DNA from: Planctomycetaceae bacterium
Lineage (GTDB): Bacteria; Planctomycetota; Phycisphaerae; SM23-33
Assembly: GCA_039680605.1 (NCBI GenBank)
Contig: JBDKTA010000061.1
Span: 1-64,000, forward strand
Direction of reading: 5' to 3'
Length of the DNA: 64,000 bases
Shown here in pieces: positions 15,279 to 22,389 of the stretch (position 1 is its first letter; each line of letters opens with the position of its first letter). Below the pieces are notes generated by a model, which saw only the letters and a program-made list of their open reading frames with translations, had not been told where the DNA came from and did not search any database. Position numbers and translations under genes: made by a program.

Positions 15279-18200
15279 ATGTCGATGCGACACCAACTCA
15301 TCATGTTCGCTTTGGTCGTTGGGCTGGTGGCGGCGCTGGGCGGCGCCGCGCAGGGGCAGAGCCGGCCCGCGGCGCCGGCGACGGTGTCGCTGGCCATCGT
15401 TTCCGGGCAGTCGAGTCACCTTAACGCTATCGAGGCGGCGCTGCTGGCGGGGCTCTCCAATGACAGCGGCGTTGCGCTGGTCGAGCGACAGCACCTCGCA
15501 CGCGTGCTCGATGAGCGCCGTCTGGCGATGAAGGGGTTGACGGACCCCGCCACGGCTGCCGAAGTCGGCAGGCTCGTCAAGGCCGACGCCTTCTGCATTC
15601 TCGAGATCGTCGACAGCGGCGGCAGGGGCGCCTCGGCGCCCAGCGTGTACGTGCGAGTGCTCGAAAGCTCCAGCGGCATGCTGCTCAATCAAACTCTCCA
15701 GTCGGGAGGTGGGGCAGAAGCGGCGATGGCAGCCGTTCGTCAGGGCATTGCCAAGATGCGCACCGGCGGGGCTCAGCGCCGATACGTCTCGGTGCTCGAG
15801 GTCCGCAGCCAGGACCTGCGGCGCGACATGGACGATGCGGCCGCCGCGCTGGGGCAACTCCTTGAACATGACCTTTCGACCTGCCCGCAGGTGGTGGTGC
15901 TCGAGCGCCGGCAGCTTGCCCGGCTGCGGCAGGAGCAGGTGCTCACGGGCGCGGAACTGGACCTGAAGCGATCGACCGTTCTGGTGGAGGTATCGCTCCA
16001 ACGCCTCGGCACAGAGACCGTCGCCGAAATTCGCCTGCGGCCGCTGGCGGGCGGCGAGGCCTCGATGTCGACTGAACGATTCGCCGGCACCACCGTGCCG
16101 CAGATCCGCGCGCAGTTGTTTGGCAAGGTGGCGGCGCTGCTCAAGGCCGTGCCGCCCGCCCCGGCGGCCGTTTCGGCTCGGCGGGAATCGTTGAATTACG
16201 CCCTCCAGTCGCGCCTTCGCGTGTGGCAGGGCGACCTGCCCGACGCGCTGCGCCTGGCGCAAACGGCCGTGAGCCTGCATGACAGCGTCGAGACCCGCCG
16301 CGTGTTGTGGCGGGTGTCGTACGCCATCGCCTTCGCCGAAGAGGGCAGCCCGACGGCATGGGAAGGCGGTGAGGGCAAGGAGGCGGTCGAGAACGGATTC
16401 CTGCCGCGCCAGCGAACGTACCTCTACCCGCTGCCGCTGCGCGTCGAGGCGCTCAAGCGCCTGCTCCGCATGGACACGGCCATGGTCCGCGCCAACATGG
16501 AGGACCCGACGCTGGAGGGGCGATACGAATGCATGACGCCCATGCGAGGGGCGCTGGACCGGGGGCTTCAGGACCAGTTTGCGCAACCGGGCGACCGCGC
16601 CAAGGTCCTGCGCATCGCCGATGAGTTGCGAGAATTGTACCTGGCCCATTATGAGACGATGCTGGCCTACAGGCTCCGGCACAAGCGACCGGTGTACGAC
16701 TTCTACATCACGCGCGTGCTGACGGCCGCCGACATCAGCCGCACCAGCGAAGAGTTCTGCGGCGTGCTGACGCAACTGCTGCCCCTGTGCCGCCTGCCCA
16801 ATGCCCGGTCGAACTCTCATCAATACTTCGGCGAGCAGTTGACCTTCGTGCTGCGCCAGGCGTCGCTGCGGTTCGGTCAGCCCGCGCTGCAGGATGTGAT
16901 CGTCCCCTTCAGCGGCGGAGACGCCTCGGCGATGGTGGCCTTCGCCTGCCGGGCGGAATTGAGCTATGTCCCGGGCGCTACGGGCATTCACGCCGCCGCG
17001 GCAGCGCTGGATGTTTATTTCGACCATCTTCCTGTCGGCGGGGCGGTCAACAACGCTCCGTTCGACCAGAATGCGCCGATCCTGTCGCAACTGGTGCGCC
17101 GGCTCGAGGCCGGCGGCGCGATGGAAATGTATTTCGAGTCGCTGCTGCGGCGGGCCGAAAATGAATCCTCCGCCGCCCATATCGTCGCCAGCCCCATCGC
17201 GTGGGACCTGGCCCTGGAGCGCTGCCCGGCGGCGACGGCGCGCCAGTGGGCCTCGCGACTGCGCAGGCTGATGAATCTGGAGATTCCCAGCCCGGACCGC
17301 CAACAATTTGAGATCGCCCTGCGGAGCATGATCAACCCGTACCTGGGCGAGGGCTCACGTTCCGGCGTGGCCGGGCAGAGGTTTTCGCCGTGGCAGGCCT
17401 ACCGCACGCAACAGGTTTCATTGGGCTCGCCGCGCGGGAAGTTTGAGCACGTCGATTGGTTCTTCATCCACCCCCAGGAACAATCGCTGCTGGTGGGCGT
17501 GGCCTTCGACAAACGGCTCTACACCCTCCTGAAACTCGATCCCGCGACGTGGTCGTTTCGAGTGCTGGGCAACTGGACCTGCACCAACGCCATTCCCATT
17601 CTGATCACCGCCCGCACCGTCGGCGAGACGACGGTCATCGCCAGCCGCGAGCACGGGCTGTTCCTCTGCCGCGGCGGCAAGTTCGTCAAGTGCATCGACA
17701 GCAGCAACGGCCTGCCCGGAAGGATCATCACCTCGATGGACGTTCTGGACGGGCGGATATACCTGGCGGTGATGGACGCCCAGATCAACGAAGGAGGCTC
17801 GTCGGCACTGCTGTGCTTCGATCCCGCTGACGAATCCTTCCAGGTTCTGGCCAACAACCGGGCCATCCGCCGCCGCCATGGCCTCGACGGCGGGCGGCGC
17901 TACTCGCTCCAGCGCATCCTGGCCGATCCAAAGCGAAATTGCCTGTGGCTGGGGATCAACGGCGTCGGCCGAGCGGGCCTGTGGCGATACGACATCGCCC
18001 AGGGAACCTGCTCGCAGGTGATCGAGCCCAACCAGGGGGCGTTTTTCTGGCCCGATGCGATGAAGTGGTTCGACGCCGACACGCTGATCTGTAACGAGGG
18101 AACGCTGCTGCACCTGGGTAGCCTGCAGTCCACCAACGTCCTGGGCACCGGCAGGCGCGAGGTGCTGTATCGCCACGCGCAGTTCACCGGCGACTATCTC

Positions 18201-18548
18201 CCCTCGATGCCCAGCGGCGGATGGGAGCAGCCCAACGAGAACTGCTTCGCCATCGGCGGCGACCTGATCGGCACCGACCAGACCCGCGACGGCCGCCAGC
18301 CGCGCAAGGAACTGTTCATCTTCAGCGCCAGGGACCGCATCGCTTATCCCTGTCCGCTGAGCGAGGTTGATCCTCATTACGCCGTCCGCGTCCCCGGCCG
18401 CGATGGCTTCGTGACGGCCTCCAGCCTGGGCTATGCCCTGACGTACGTCTGGCGCGAGAGTGGTGCAGTTCAGCGGCCCGCTCCCGCGCGCCGAAACGCG
18501 CTGAGCCCGCCGCCGCAGTTACAACCTCACCGCCACCTGCGCCAATGA
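15279..18548 (+). CDS. Large secreted protein with two CsgG-like modules and a propeller-like C-terminus
   Basis: 1,089 residues from the ATG at 15279 (or 15285); signal peptide MFALVVGLVAALGGAAQGQ. Module 1 (about residues 30-165) has VSLAIVSG then VALVERQHLARVLDERRLAM and VKADAFCILEIVDSG; module 2 (about 170-310) has YVSVLEVRSQDLRRDMDDAA and VVVLERRQLARLRQEQVLTG. Both match the phrase pattern of the CsgG-like protein at 10657-11718. A long helical middle section follows (about 330-700). The last third has repeated beta-strand phrases (HGLFLCRGGKFVKCIDSSNG, LPGRIITSMDVLDGRIYLAV, NCLWLGINGVGRAGLWRYDI) like two-component-regulator-type propellers. Function unknown; probably an envelope sensor or scaffold. 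Confidence 0.8.
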   Translation: MSMRHQLIMFALVVGLVAALGGAAQGQSRPAAPATVSLAIVSGQSSHLNAIEAALLAGLSNDSGVALVERQHLARVLDERRLAMKGLTDPATAAEVGRLVKADAFCILEIVDSGGRGASAPSVYVRVLESSSGMLLNQTLQSGGGAEAAMAAVRQGIAKMRTGGAQRRYVSVLEVRSQDLRRDMDDAAAALGQLLEHDLSTCPQVVVLERRQLARLRQEQVLTGAELDLKRSTVLVEVSLQRLGTETVAEIRLRPLAGGEASMSTERFAGTTVPQIRAQLFGKVAALLKAVPPAPAAVSARRESLNYALQSRLRVWQGDLPDALRLAQTAVSLHDSVETRRVLWRVSYAIAFAEEGSPTAWEGGEGKEAVENGFLPRQRTYLYPLPLRVEALKRLLRMDTAMVRANMEDPTLEGRYECMTPMRGALDRGLQDQFAQPGDRAKVLRIADELRELYLAHYETMLAYRLRHKRPVYDFYITRVLTAADISRTSEEFCGVLTQLLPLCRLPNARSNSHQYFGEQLTFVLRQASLRFGQPALQDVIVPFSGGDASAMVAFACRAELSYVPGATGIHAAAAALDVYFDHLPVGGAVNNAPFDQNAPILSQLVRRLEAGGAMEMYFESLLRRAENESSAAHIVASPIAWDLALERCPAATARQWASRLRRLMNLEIPSPDRQQFEIALRSMINPYLGEGSRSGVAGQRFSPWQAYRTQQVSLGSPRGKFEHVDWFFIHPQEQSLLVGVAFDKRLYTLLKLDPATWSFRVLGNWTCTNAIPILITARTVGETTVIASREHGLFLCRGGKFVKCIDSSNGLPGRIITSMDVLDGRIYLAVMDAQINEGGSSALLCFDPADESFQVLANNRAIRRRHGLDGGRRYSLQRILADPKRNCLWLGINGVGRAGLWRYDIAQGTCSQVIEPNQGAFFWPDAMKWFDADTLICNEGTLLHLGSLQSTNVLGTGRREVLYRHAQFTGDYLPSMPSGGWEQPNENCFAIGGDLIGTDQTRDGRQPRKELFIFSARDRIAYPCPLSEVDPHYAVRVPGRDGFVTASSLGYALTYVWRESGAVQRPAPARRNALSPPPQLQPHRHLRQ

Positions 18549-18652
18549 AAGAAGGCTCGCCATTGGCGGGCGCGGCGTTTGCCATTATCATCTTGTCCGC
18601 GCGTGCCGCGGCCGTCTCGCCCGCGGAAGACGTGCGTGAATTACTGCTGTGC

Positions 18653-18700
18653 GAAGGCAAGATGCCTTCGCCACGCGCGGGCGGGACGCCCGCGACACGA
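18653..18700. repeat. 48-nt bipartite hairpin
   Basis: Two hairpins in tandem, GAAGGC-AAGAT-GCCTTC and GCGGGC-GGGAC-GCCCGC type, joined by GCCACGC. The same 48-nt plan occurs at about 39327-39374 with compensatory stem changes. It lies 20 nt before the start of the URO-D-like gene. Confidence 0.85.
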
Positions 18701-18720
18701 TCCCCTACCGGAGTACAGCC

Positions 18721-19851
18721 ATGGACAGCAGGCAGGCCAAGATCGATCGCGTGACGGCGGCTATCGAGCATCGCCAGGGCGACCGCGTGCCCATCAGCGA
18801 CGCGTTCTGGACGAACTTCATCCGCCGCTGCCGCACCGAACTGGGCGTCGGGGCCGATTTCGACCCGTACCGCTACTGGGACCTGGACCTGGTGATCGTC
18901 AACCCGAACATGGACCCGCACATCCGCGGCATCGAGGTGATCGAGGACACGCCCGAGCACAAGCGCGTGCGCACCGGCTTCGGCGCGACCATCGTCCGCA
19001 AGAGCACCTATCCCATGCCGCACTTCGAGTCGTTCGAGACGCAGAGCTTCGAGCAGATGGAGGCCCTGGTCTTCGACGATCCGAAAGACCCGCGGCGGTA
19101 TTTCGAGGCCATCGACGATCAGCTCAACGCAGTCGGCGACGAGCTGAACCTCGGCTTGCCCGCGTGGATCGACCGGCTCAACAGCTACGCCGACGACTTC
19201 TGCGTCTTCGGCGGCGTGTGCGAGCCCCACGAGATGCTCTGGCGCATCGTCGGCACCGAGAACGCCCTGATCAAGATCGCCGAAGAGCCCGCCCGCATGG
19301 CGAAGTTCATCGAGCGACTGGGCGACTTCCTCGTCGGGCTCGTCGAGGGGCAGATCGCGGCCGCCAAGGGCAAGCTCTCGGGCCTGTACGTCTGGGGCGA
19401 CGTGGCGTACGACCACGGGATGTTCTTCTCGCCGCAGTACTGGCGGCAGGTGTATCAGCCGCAGCTGGCGCGGATCTGCGAGGCGATTCATCTGGCCGGG
19501 CTCAAGGTGATCTATCACGGCTGCGGCGACGCGCGGGCGGTGTATGACGACATGATCGCCGCCGGCGTGGATATGTACAATCCCCTCGAGGTCAAGGCCG
19601 GTCTGGACGTCGTCGAGCTCAAGAAGCAATACGCCGGCCGCCTGGGCTTCTGCGGCAACATCGACGCCCGCATCATGGCCACCAACGACCGCGACAAGCT
19701 CAAAGCCGAAGTGCTCCGAAAACTCGCAGCCGGCCAAGGCGGCGGTTACATCGTCCAGTCCGACCATTCCGTCCCCAGCGACGTCGCCCCGGCCACGTAC
19801 GACTACATGGTCAAGCTGGTCAAAGAGCACGGCAAGTTCCCGCTGCGCTGA
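18721..19851 (+). CDS. Uroporphyrinogen decarboxylase-like (methyltransferase-type) protein
   Basis: 376 residues, start MDSRQAKIDRVTAAIEHRQG with GGAG 8 nt upstream. This is the URO-D superfamily TIM-barrel fold shared by heme-pathway HemE and corrinoid methyltransferases such as MtaA/CmuA. Landmarks: the N-terminal 'R-V-x-x-A-I-E-H-R-Q-x-D-R-V-P' phrase, LYVWGDVAYDHGMFFSPQYW in the middle, a zinc-ligand-like VIYHGCGD and QSDHSVPSDVAPATYDYMV at the C-terminus. HemE-specific arginines are not evident and the Cys-containing loop favours the methyltransferase branch. It neighbours carbohydrate genes rather than heme genes; a role in methylated or sugar substrate catabolism is inference. A paralogue lies at 47638-48687. 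Confidence 0.85.
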   Translation: MDSRQAKIDRVTAAIEHRQGDRVPISDAFWTNFIRRCRTELGVGADFDPYRYWDLDLVIVNPNMDPHIRGIEVIEDTPEHKRVRTGFGATIVRKSTYPMPHFESFETQSFEQMEALVFDDPKDPRRYFEAIDDQLNAVGDELNLGLPAWIDRLNSYADDFCVFGGVCEPHEMLWRIVGTENALIKIAEEPARMAKFIERLGDFLVGLVEGQIAAAKGKLSGLYVWGDVAYDHGMFFSPQYWRQVYQPQLARICEAIHLAGLKVIYHGCGDARAVYDDMIAAGVDMYNPLEVKAGLDVVELKKQYAGRLGFCGNIDARIMATNDRDKLKAEVLRKLAAGQGGGYIVQSDHSVPSDVAPATYDYMVKLVKEHGKFPLR

Positions 19852-19853
19852 AG

Positions 19854-19915
19854 AAAGGTGAGAGGTGAGAGGTTAGAGTTGCCTCGCCTCCCACCTCTAA
19901 CCTCTCACCTTTTCT
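19854..19915. terminator. Inverted GGTGAGA array between convergent genes
   Basis: Left arm 19854-19878 (AAAGGTGAGAGGTGAGAGG then TTAGAG) and right arm about 19894-19915 (CTCTAACCTCTCACCTTTTC) pair over about 20 nt. It begins 2 nt after the stop of the URO-D-like gene and includes the stop of the convergent esterase gene, with a T-rich edge on the right. It is well placed to terminate transcription from both sides. Confidence 0.7.
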
Positions 19916-20825
19916 TGAGGTGCTTGTCGAAGAACTCGCGGATGAGCTTGTTGGTTTCGGGCGAGGTGAAGGCGGGGCCGCCGTGGCCTGCGCCTTCGAG
20001 GATCTTCAGCGTGCTGTCGACTCCGGCTTTCTGGAGAACGTCGTGAAGGCGGCGGCTTTGGCTGGCATGGACCATGGTGTCCTTGTCGCCGTGCATGATC
20101 AGAAACGGCGGGTCGTCTTTCGTGGCGTGCGTGACGGGGCTGGCCAGGCGCGCCTTGTCCAGGTTGTCCTTTACCGGCCCGCCCAGCAGGGCCGTCACCG
20201 GCGTGACAACCCGCCCCGGCAGCAGCGCCATGGGCACAAAGTCGGTCGGGCCGAACCAGTCGCACACCGCCTGAACGCGGCTTGAATACTCCTTGTTGCC
20301 GCCGACGTCGCCTTCGAGTTCCTTCACGCCGCCGCCGGTGCCCAGCAGCGCGACGAGGTGTCCGCCTGCCGAAGCGCCCCAGACGCCGATGCGGTCGGCG
20401 TCGAAGTTGTACTCCTTCGCGTGCGCCCGCACCCAGCGGATGGCGGCTTTGCAGTCGTGGATCTGCGCCGGGAAAACGGCTTCCTGGCTGAGCCGGTAGT
20501 TGATGCTGACGCCGGCGTACCCCATTGCGGGCACGGCCGCCGCGGGCGTGCGGGTCTTGCTGCCCTGCTGCCATCCGCCTCCGTGGATCCACACGATCAC
20601 CGGGACGGGCTTGTCCGTTCGCGCCGGCAGGTACAGGTCCAGCAGCAGGCGCTTGTTGCCCACGCGGGCGTACTCGACGTCGCGCCGCACGCCGCCCCGC
20701 GCCGGGGCCGACGCCGGCGCCGAGGCCGTCGCCGGCCGCGGCCTGTCCGCACCCGCGCCGACGCCCGCAGCCCACGCCATCGCGGCCGCGCACAGACTGA
20801 TCCCTGTGATCCGTTTCATCATCAT
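19905..20825 (-). CDS. Secreted alpha/beta-hydrolase (esterase, BD-FAE type)
   Basis: 306 residues from the first of three adjacent Met codons (MMMKRITGISLCAAAMAWAA), preceded by GGAG; signal peptide ends near GAGAD. Alpha/beta-hydrolase landmarks are complete: oxyanion VIVWIHGGGWQQGS, nucleophile elbow GVWGASAGGH (catalytic Ser), acid region MHGDKDTMV and GAGHGG with the catalytic His. The pattern YARVGNKRLLLDLYLP at the mature N-terminus is typical of planctomycete sulfatase-neighbourhood and BD-feruloyl-esterase-like enzymes. Likely role: deacylation of xylan or other polysaccharide substituents outside the cytoplasm. The gene is convergent with the URO-D-like gene. Confidence 0.88.
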   Translation of the reverse strand: MMMKRITGISLCAAAMAWAAGVGAGADRPRPATASAPASAPARGGVRRDVEYARVGNKRLLLDLYLPARTDKPVPVIVWIHGGGWQQGSKTRTPAAAVPAMGYAGVSINYRLSQEAVFPAQIHDCKAAIRWVRAHAKEYNFDADRIGVWGASAGGHLVALLGTGGGVKELEGDVGGNKEYSSRVQAVCDWFGPTDFVPMALLPGRVVTPVTALLGGPVKDNLDKARLASPVTHATKDDPPFLIMHGDKDTMVHASQSRRLHDVLQKAGVDSTLKILEGAGHGGPAFTSPETNKLIREFFDKHLKKR

Positions 20826-20927
20826 GACCGCTCCACTACTGATAACGCAGCGGGCGCGTGAAAATTCAGGATCATGTCCAAATTGCGGAGACGTCCGGTT
20901 AAGACAGCAGCACTCGGGCAATGCGCA

Positions 20928-21149
20928 GGCCGCTTCAGCGGCCTTCGTCGCGGCGCAGCCGCGGTTAGGCCAGGGCTTCTAGCCCTGGCACACGTGACAG
21001 CGAATCGTTGCTTTTCAGCCCGCTTCAGCGGGCTTCCAGAAGCCCGCTGAAGCGGGCTGGGCAGAGACCGCGAAACCCCGCGTGGCTGCCCGGCGTAAAA
21101 CGCCGGGGCTAACCCCGCCTTCGGCGGGACAAAAGCCGCTAAAGCGGCT
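20928..21149. repeat. Composite eight-hairpin cassette, copy 2 (inverted)
   Basis: A 222-bp block with the same eight hairpins as 12791-13013 in reverse order: GGCCGC/GCGGCC, CGCGGC/GCCGCG, GCCAGGGC/GCCCTGGC, AGCCCGC/GCGGGCT twice, CCGGCG/CGCCGG, CCCGCC/GGCGGG, AGCCGC/GCGGCT. Inter-hairpin sequence diverges more than the stems. It occupies most of the 422-bp intergenic region between the divergent esterase and dehydrogenase genes; promoters must lie in the short flanks. Nothing else is recognised there. Confidence 0.92.
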
Positions 21150-21247
21150 TGCAGGCAGCCCACCGCCCCCAATCGTTTCTTGCTACGCGGGCGTGCTTGC
21201 CGGTACCATGCGCGGCCGTTGGTCCAACATACATTCAGGAGCGTCCG

Positions 21248-22276
21248 ATGCCCAAACGACTGATCTGCACCGCCAAGAAGACCCTCGCGTGGGAAGACTA
21301 TGAACTCACCGAACCGACCGGCGACCAGGTGTTGCTGGTCAGCGAGTTCGCGGCCGCCAAGCACGGCACGGAGATGTCGTGCTTCAAGGGCGTGATGTAC
21401 GACCGCGGGCACTTTGACGGCGAGATGGCGGTCTGGATGCCCGGGGCCGAGGGCTGGTGCAGCTTCCCCGTCGGCGTGGGCAACATGATCGTCGCCCGCG
21501 TGGAAAAGACCGGACCGGACGTCAAGACCCTCGCCGTCGGCGATAAGGTCTGCTTTCATTGCTGCTTTCAGCCGTCGATTGTTTTACCCGAAGGCGCGGT
21601 GCGCAAGATGCCCGCGGGCCTGGGCTGGAAGTCGGCCGTCTGTCTCGATCCGGCGGTGTTCGCCTTCTCGGCCGTGCGCGACGGGCATGTGCGCGTCGGC
21701 GACACGGTGGCCGTTTACGGCATGGGGGCCATCGGCCTGATGGTGATCCAGATCGCCCGCCTGGCCGGGGCGAGCAAGGTCATCGCAATCGAACCGTTGG
21801 CCAACCGCCGCGCGGTGGCCAAGGAACTCGGCGCCGACCTGGTGCTGGACCCCAACGCCTGCGACGCGGGGCTGGAGGTCAAGAAGGCCACCGACAAGCG
21901 CGGCGCCGACGTGACGATCGACTACAGCGGCGACGTCAAGGCCATGCACGACGCCCTGCGCGGGGCGGCCTACGGCGGCAATGTCGTCGCCGGGGCGATG
22001 CCCAGCGCCTATGGCGCCGGCCTGGACTTCGGCGCCGAAGCGCACTTCAACGTGCCCAACATCATCTTCTCCCGCGCGTGCAGCCAGCCCGACCGCGACC
22101 ACCCGCGATGGTCCGAACGCCGCATCACCGAGACGTGCTGGCAGTGGATCGCCCAAGGCCGCATCAACGGCGAGCCCGTCGTGCAGCCGGTCGTGGCGTA
22201 CGACGAGCTGATCAACGAATACCCCCTGATCGCCACCAACCCCGAGCGCAGCGTCAAGCTCGGGGCAAAATTCTGA
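21248..22276 (+). CDS. MDR-superfamily (alcohol dehydrogenase-like) oxidoreductase
   Basis: 342 residues, ATG at 21248 after AGGAG. The medium-chain dehydrogenase fold is clear: a GroES-like N-terminus, VGDKVCFHCCF, then the Rossmann segment VAVYGMGAIGLMVIQIARLA and a conserved acidic residue in VIAIEPLANRR. The catalytic-zinc signature is not canonical: the usual C-G-T-D is KHGTEM and the G-H-E motif reads GVGN, so it may be zinc-independent or use altered ligands. It precedes a GH51-like gene on the same strand by 113 bp containing a repeat, in a carbohydrate-degradation stretch. Probable sugar or polyol dehydrogenase; substrate unknown. Confidence 0.85.
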   Translation: MPKRLICTAKKTLAWEDYELTEPTGDQVLLVSEFAAAKHGTEMSCFKGVMYDRGHFDGEMAVWMPGAEGWCSFPVGVGNMIVARVEKTGPDVKTLAVGDKVCFHCCFQPSIVLPEGAVRKMPAGLGWKSAVCLDPAVFAFSAVRDGHVRVGDTVAVYGMGAIGLMVIQIARLAGASKVIAIEPLANRRAVAKELGADLVLDPNACDAGLEVKKATDKRGADVTIDYSGDVKAMHDALRGAAYGGNVVAGAMPSAYGAGLDFGAEAHFNVPNIIFSRACSQPDRDHPRWSERRITETCWQWIAQGRINGEPVVQPVVAYDELINEYPLIATNPERSVKLGAKF

Positions 22277-22278
22277 AC

Positions 22279-22377
22279 AATGGAAGAATGGAATGATGAA
22301 AGGCTGGAAGATTGGGAAGACCCGGAGAGGCTTTCCCCACGCCCCGGCATTCCATTATTCCATCATTCCACTATTGC
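22279..22377. repeat. Inverted pair of GGAATGATG/GGAAGAATG arrays
   Basis: Left arm 22279-22320 (TGGAAGAATGGAATGATG and related units) is complementary to right arm about 22348-22377 (CATTCCATTATTCCATCATT). It starts 3 nt after the dehydrogenase stop codon and ends 12 nt before the next start, so it fills the whole gap. Confidence 0.85.
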
Positions 22378-22389
22378 CGAGGTAGTTCC

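Noticed and set aside
15060-17306. Minus-strand open frame opposite the CsgG-module protein
   Set aside because: Shadow frame; its C-terminal end translates the 50-bp repeat, which explains a seemingly conserved tail shared with a frame ending at 62278.
18545-18754. Small plus-strand frame between the CsgG-module and URO-D-like genes
   Set aside because: It translates the bipartite hairpin repeat and overlaps the true start of the next gene.
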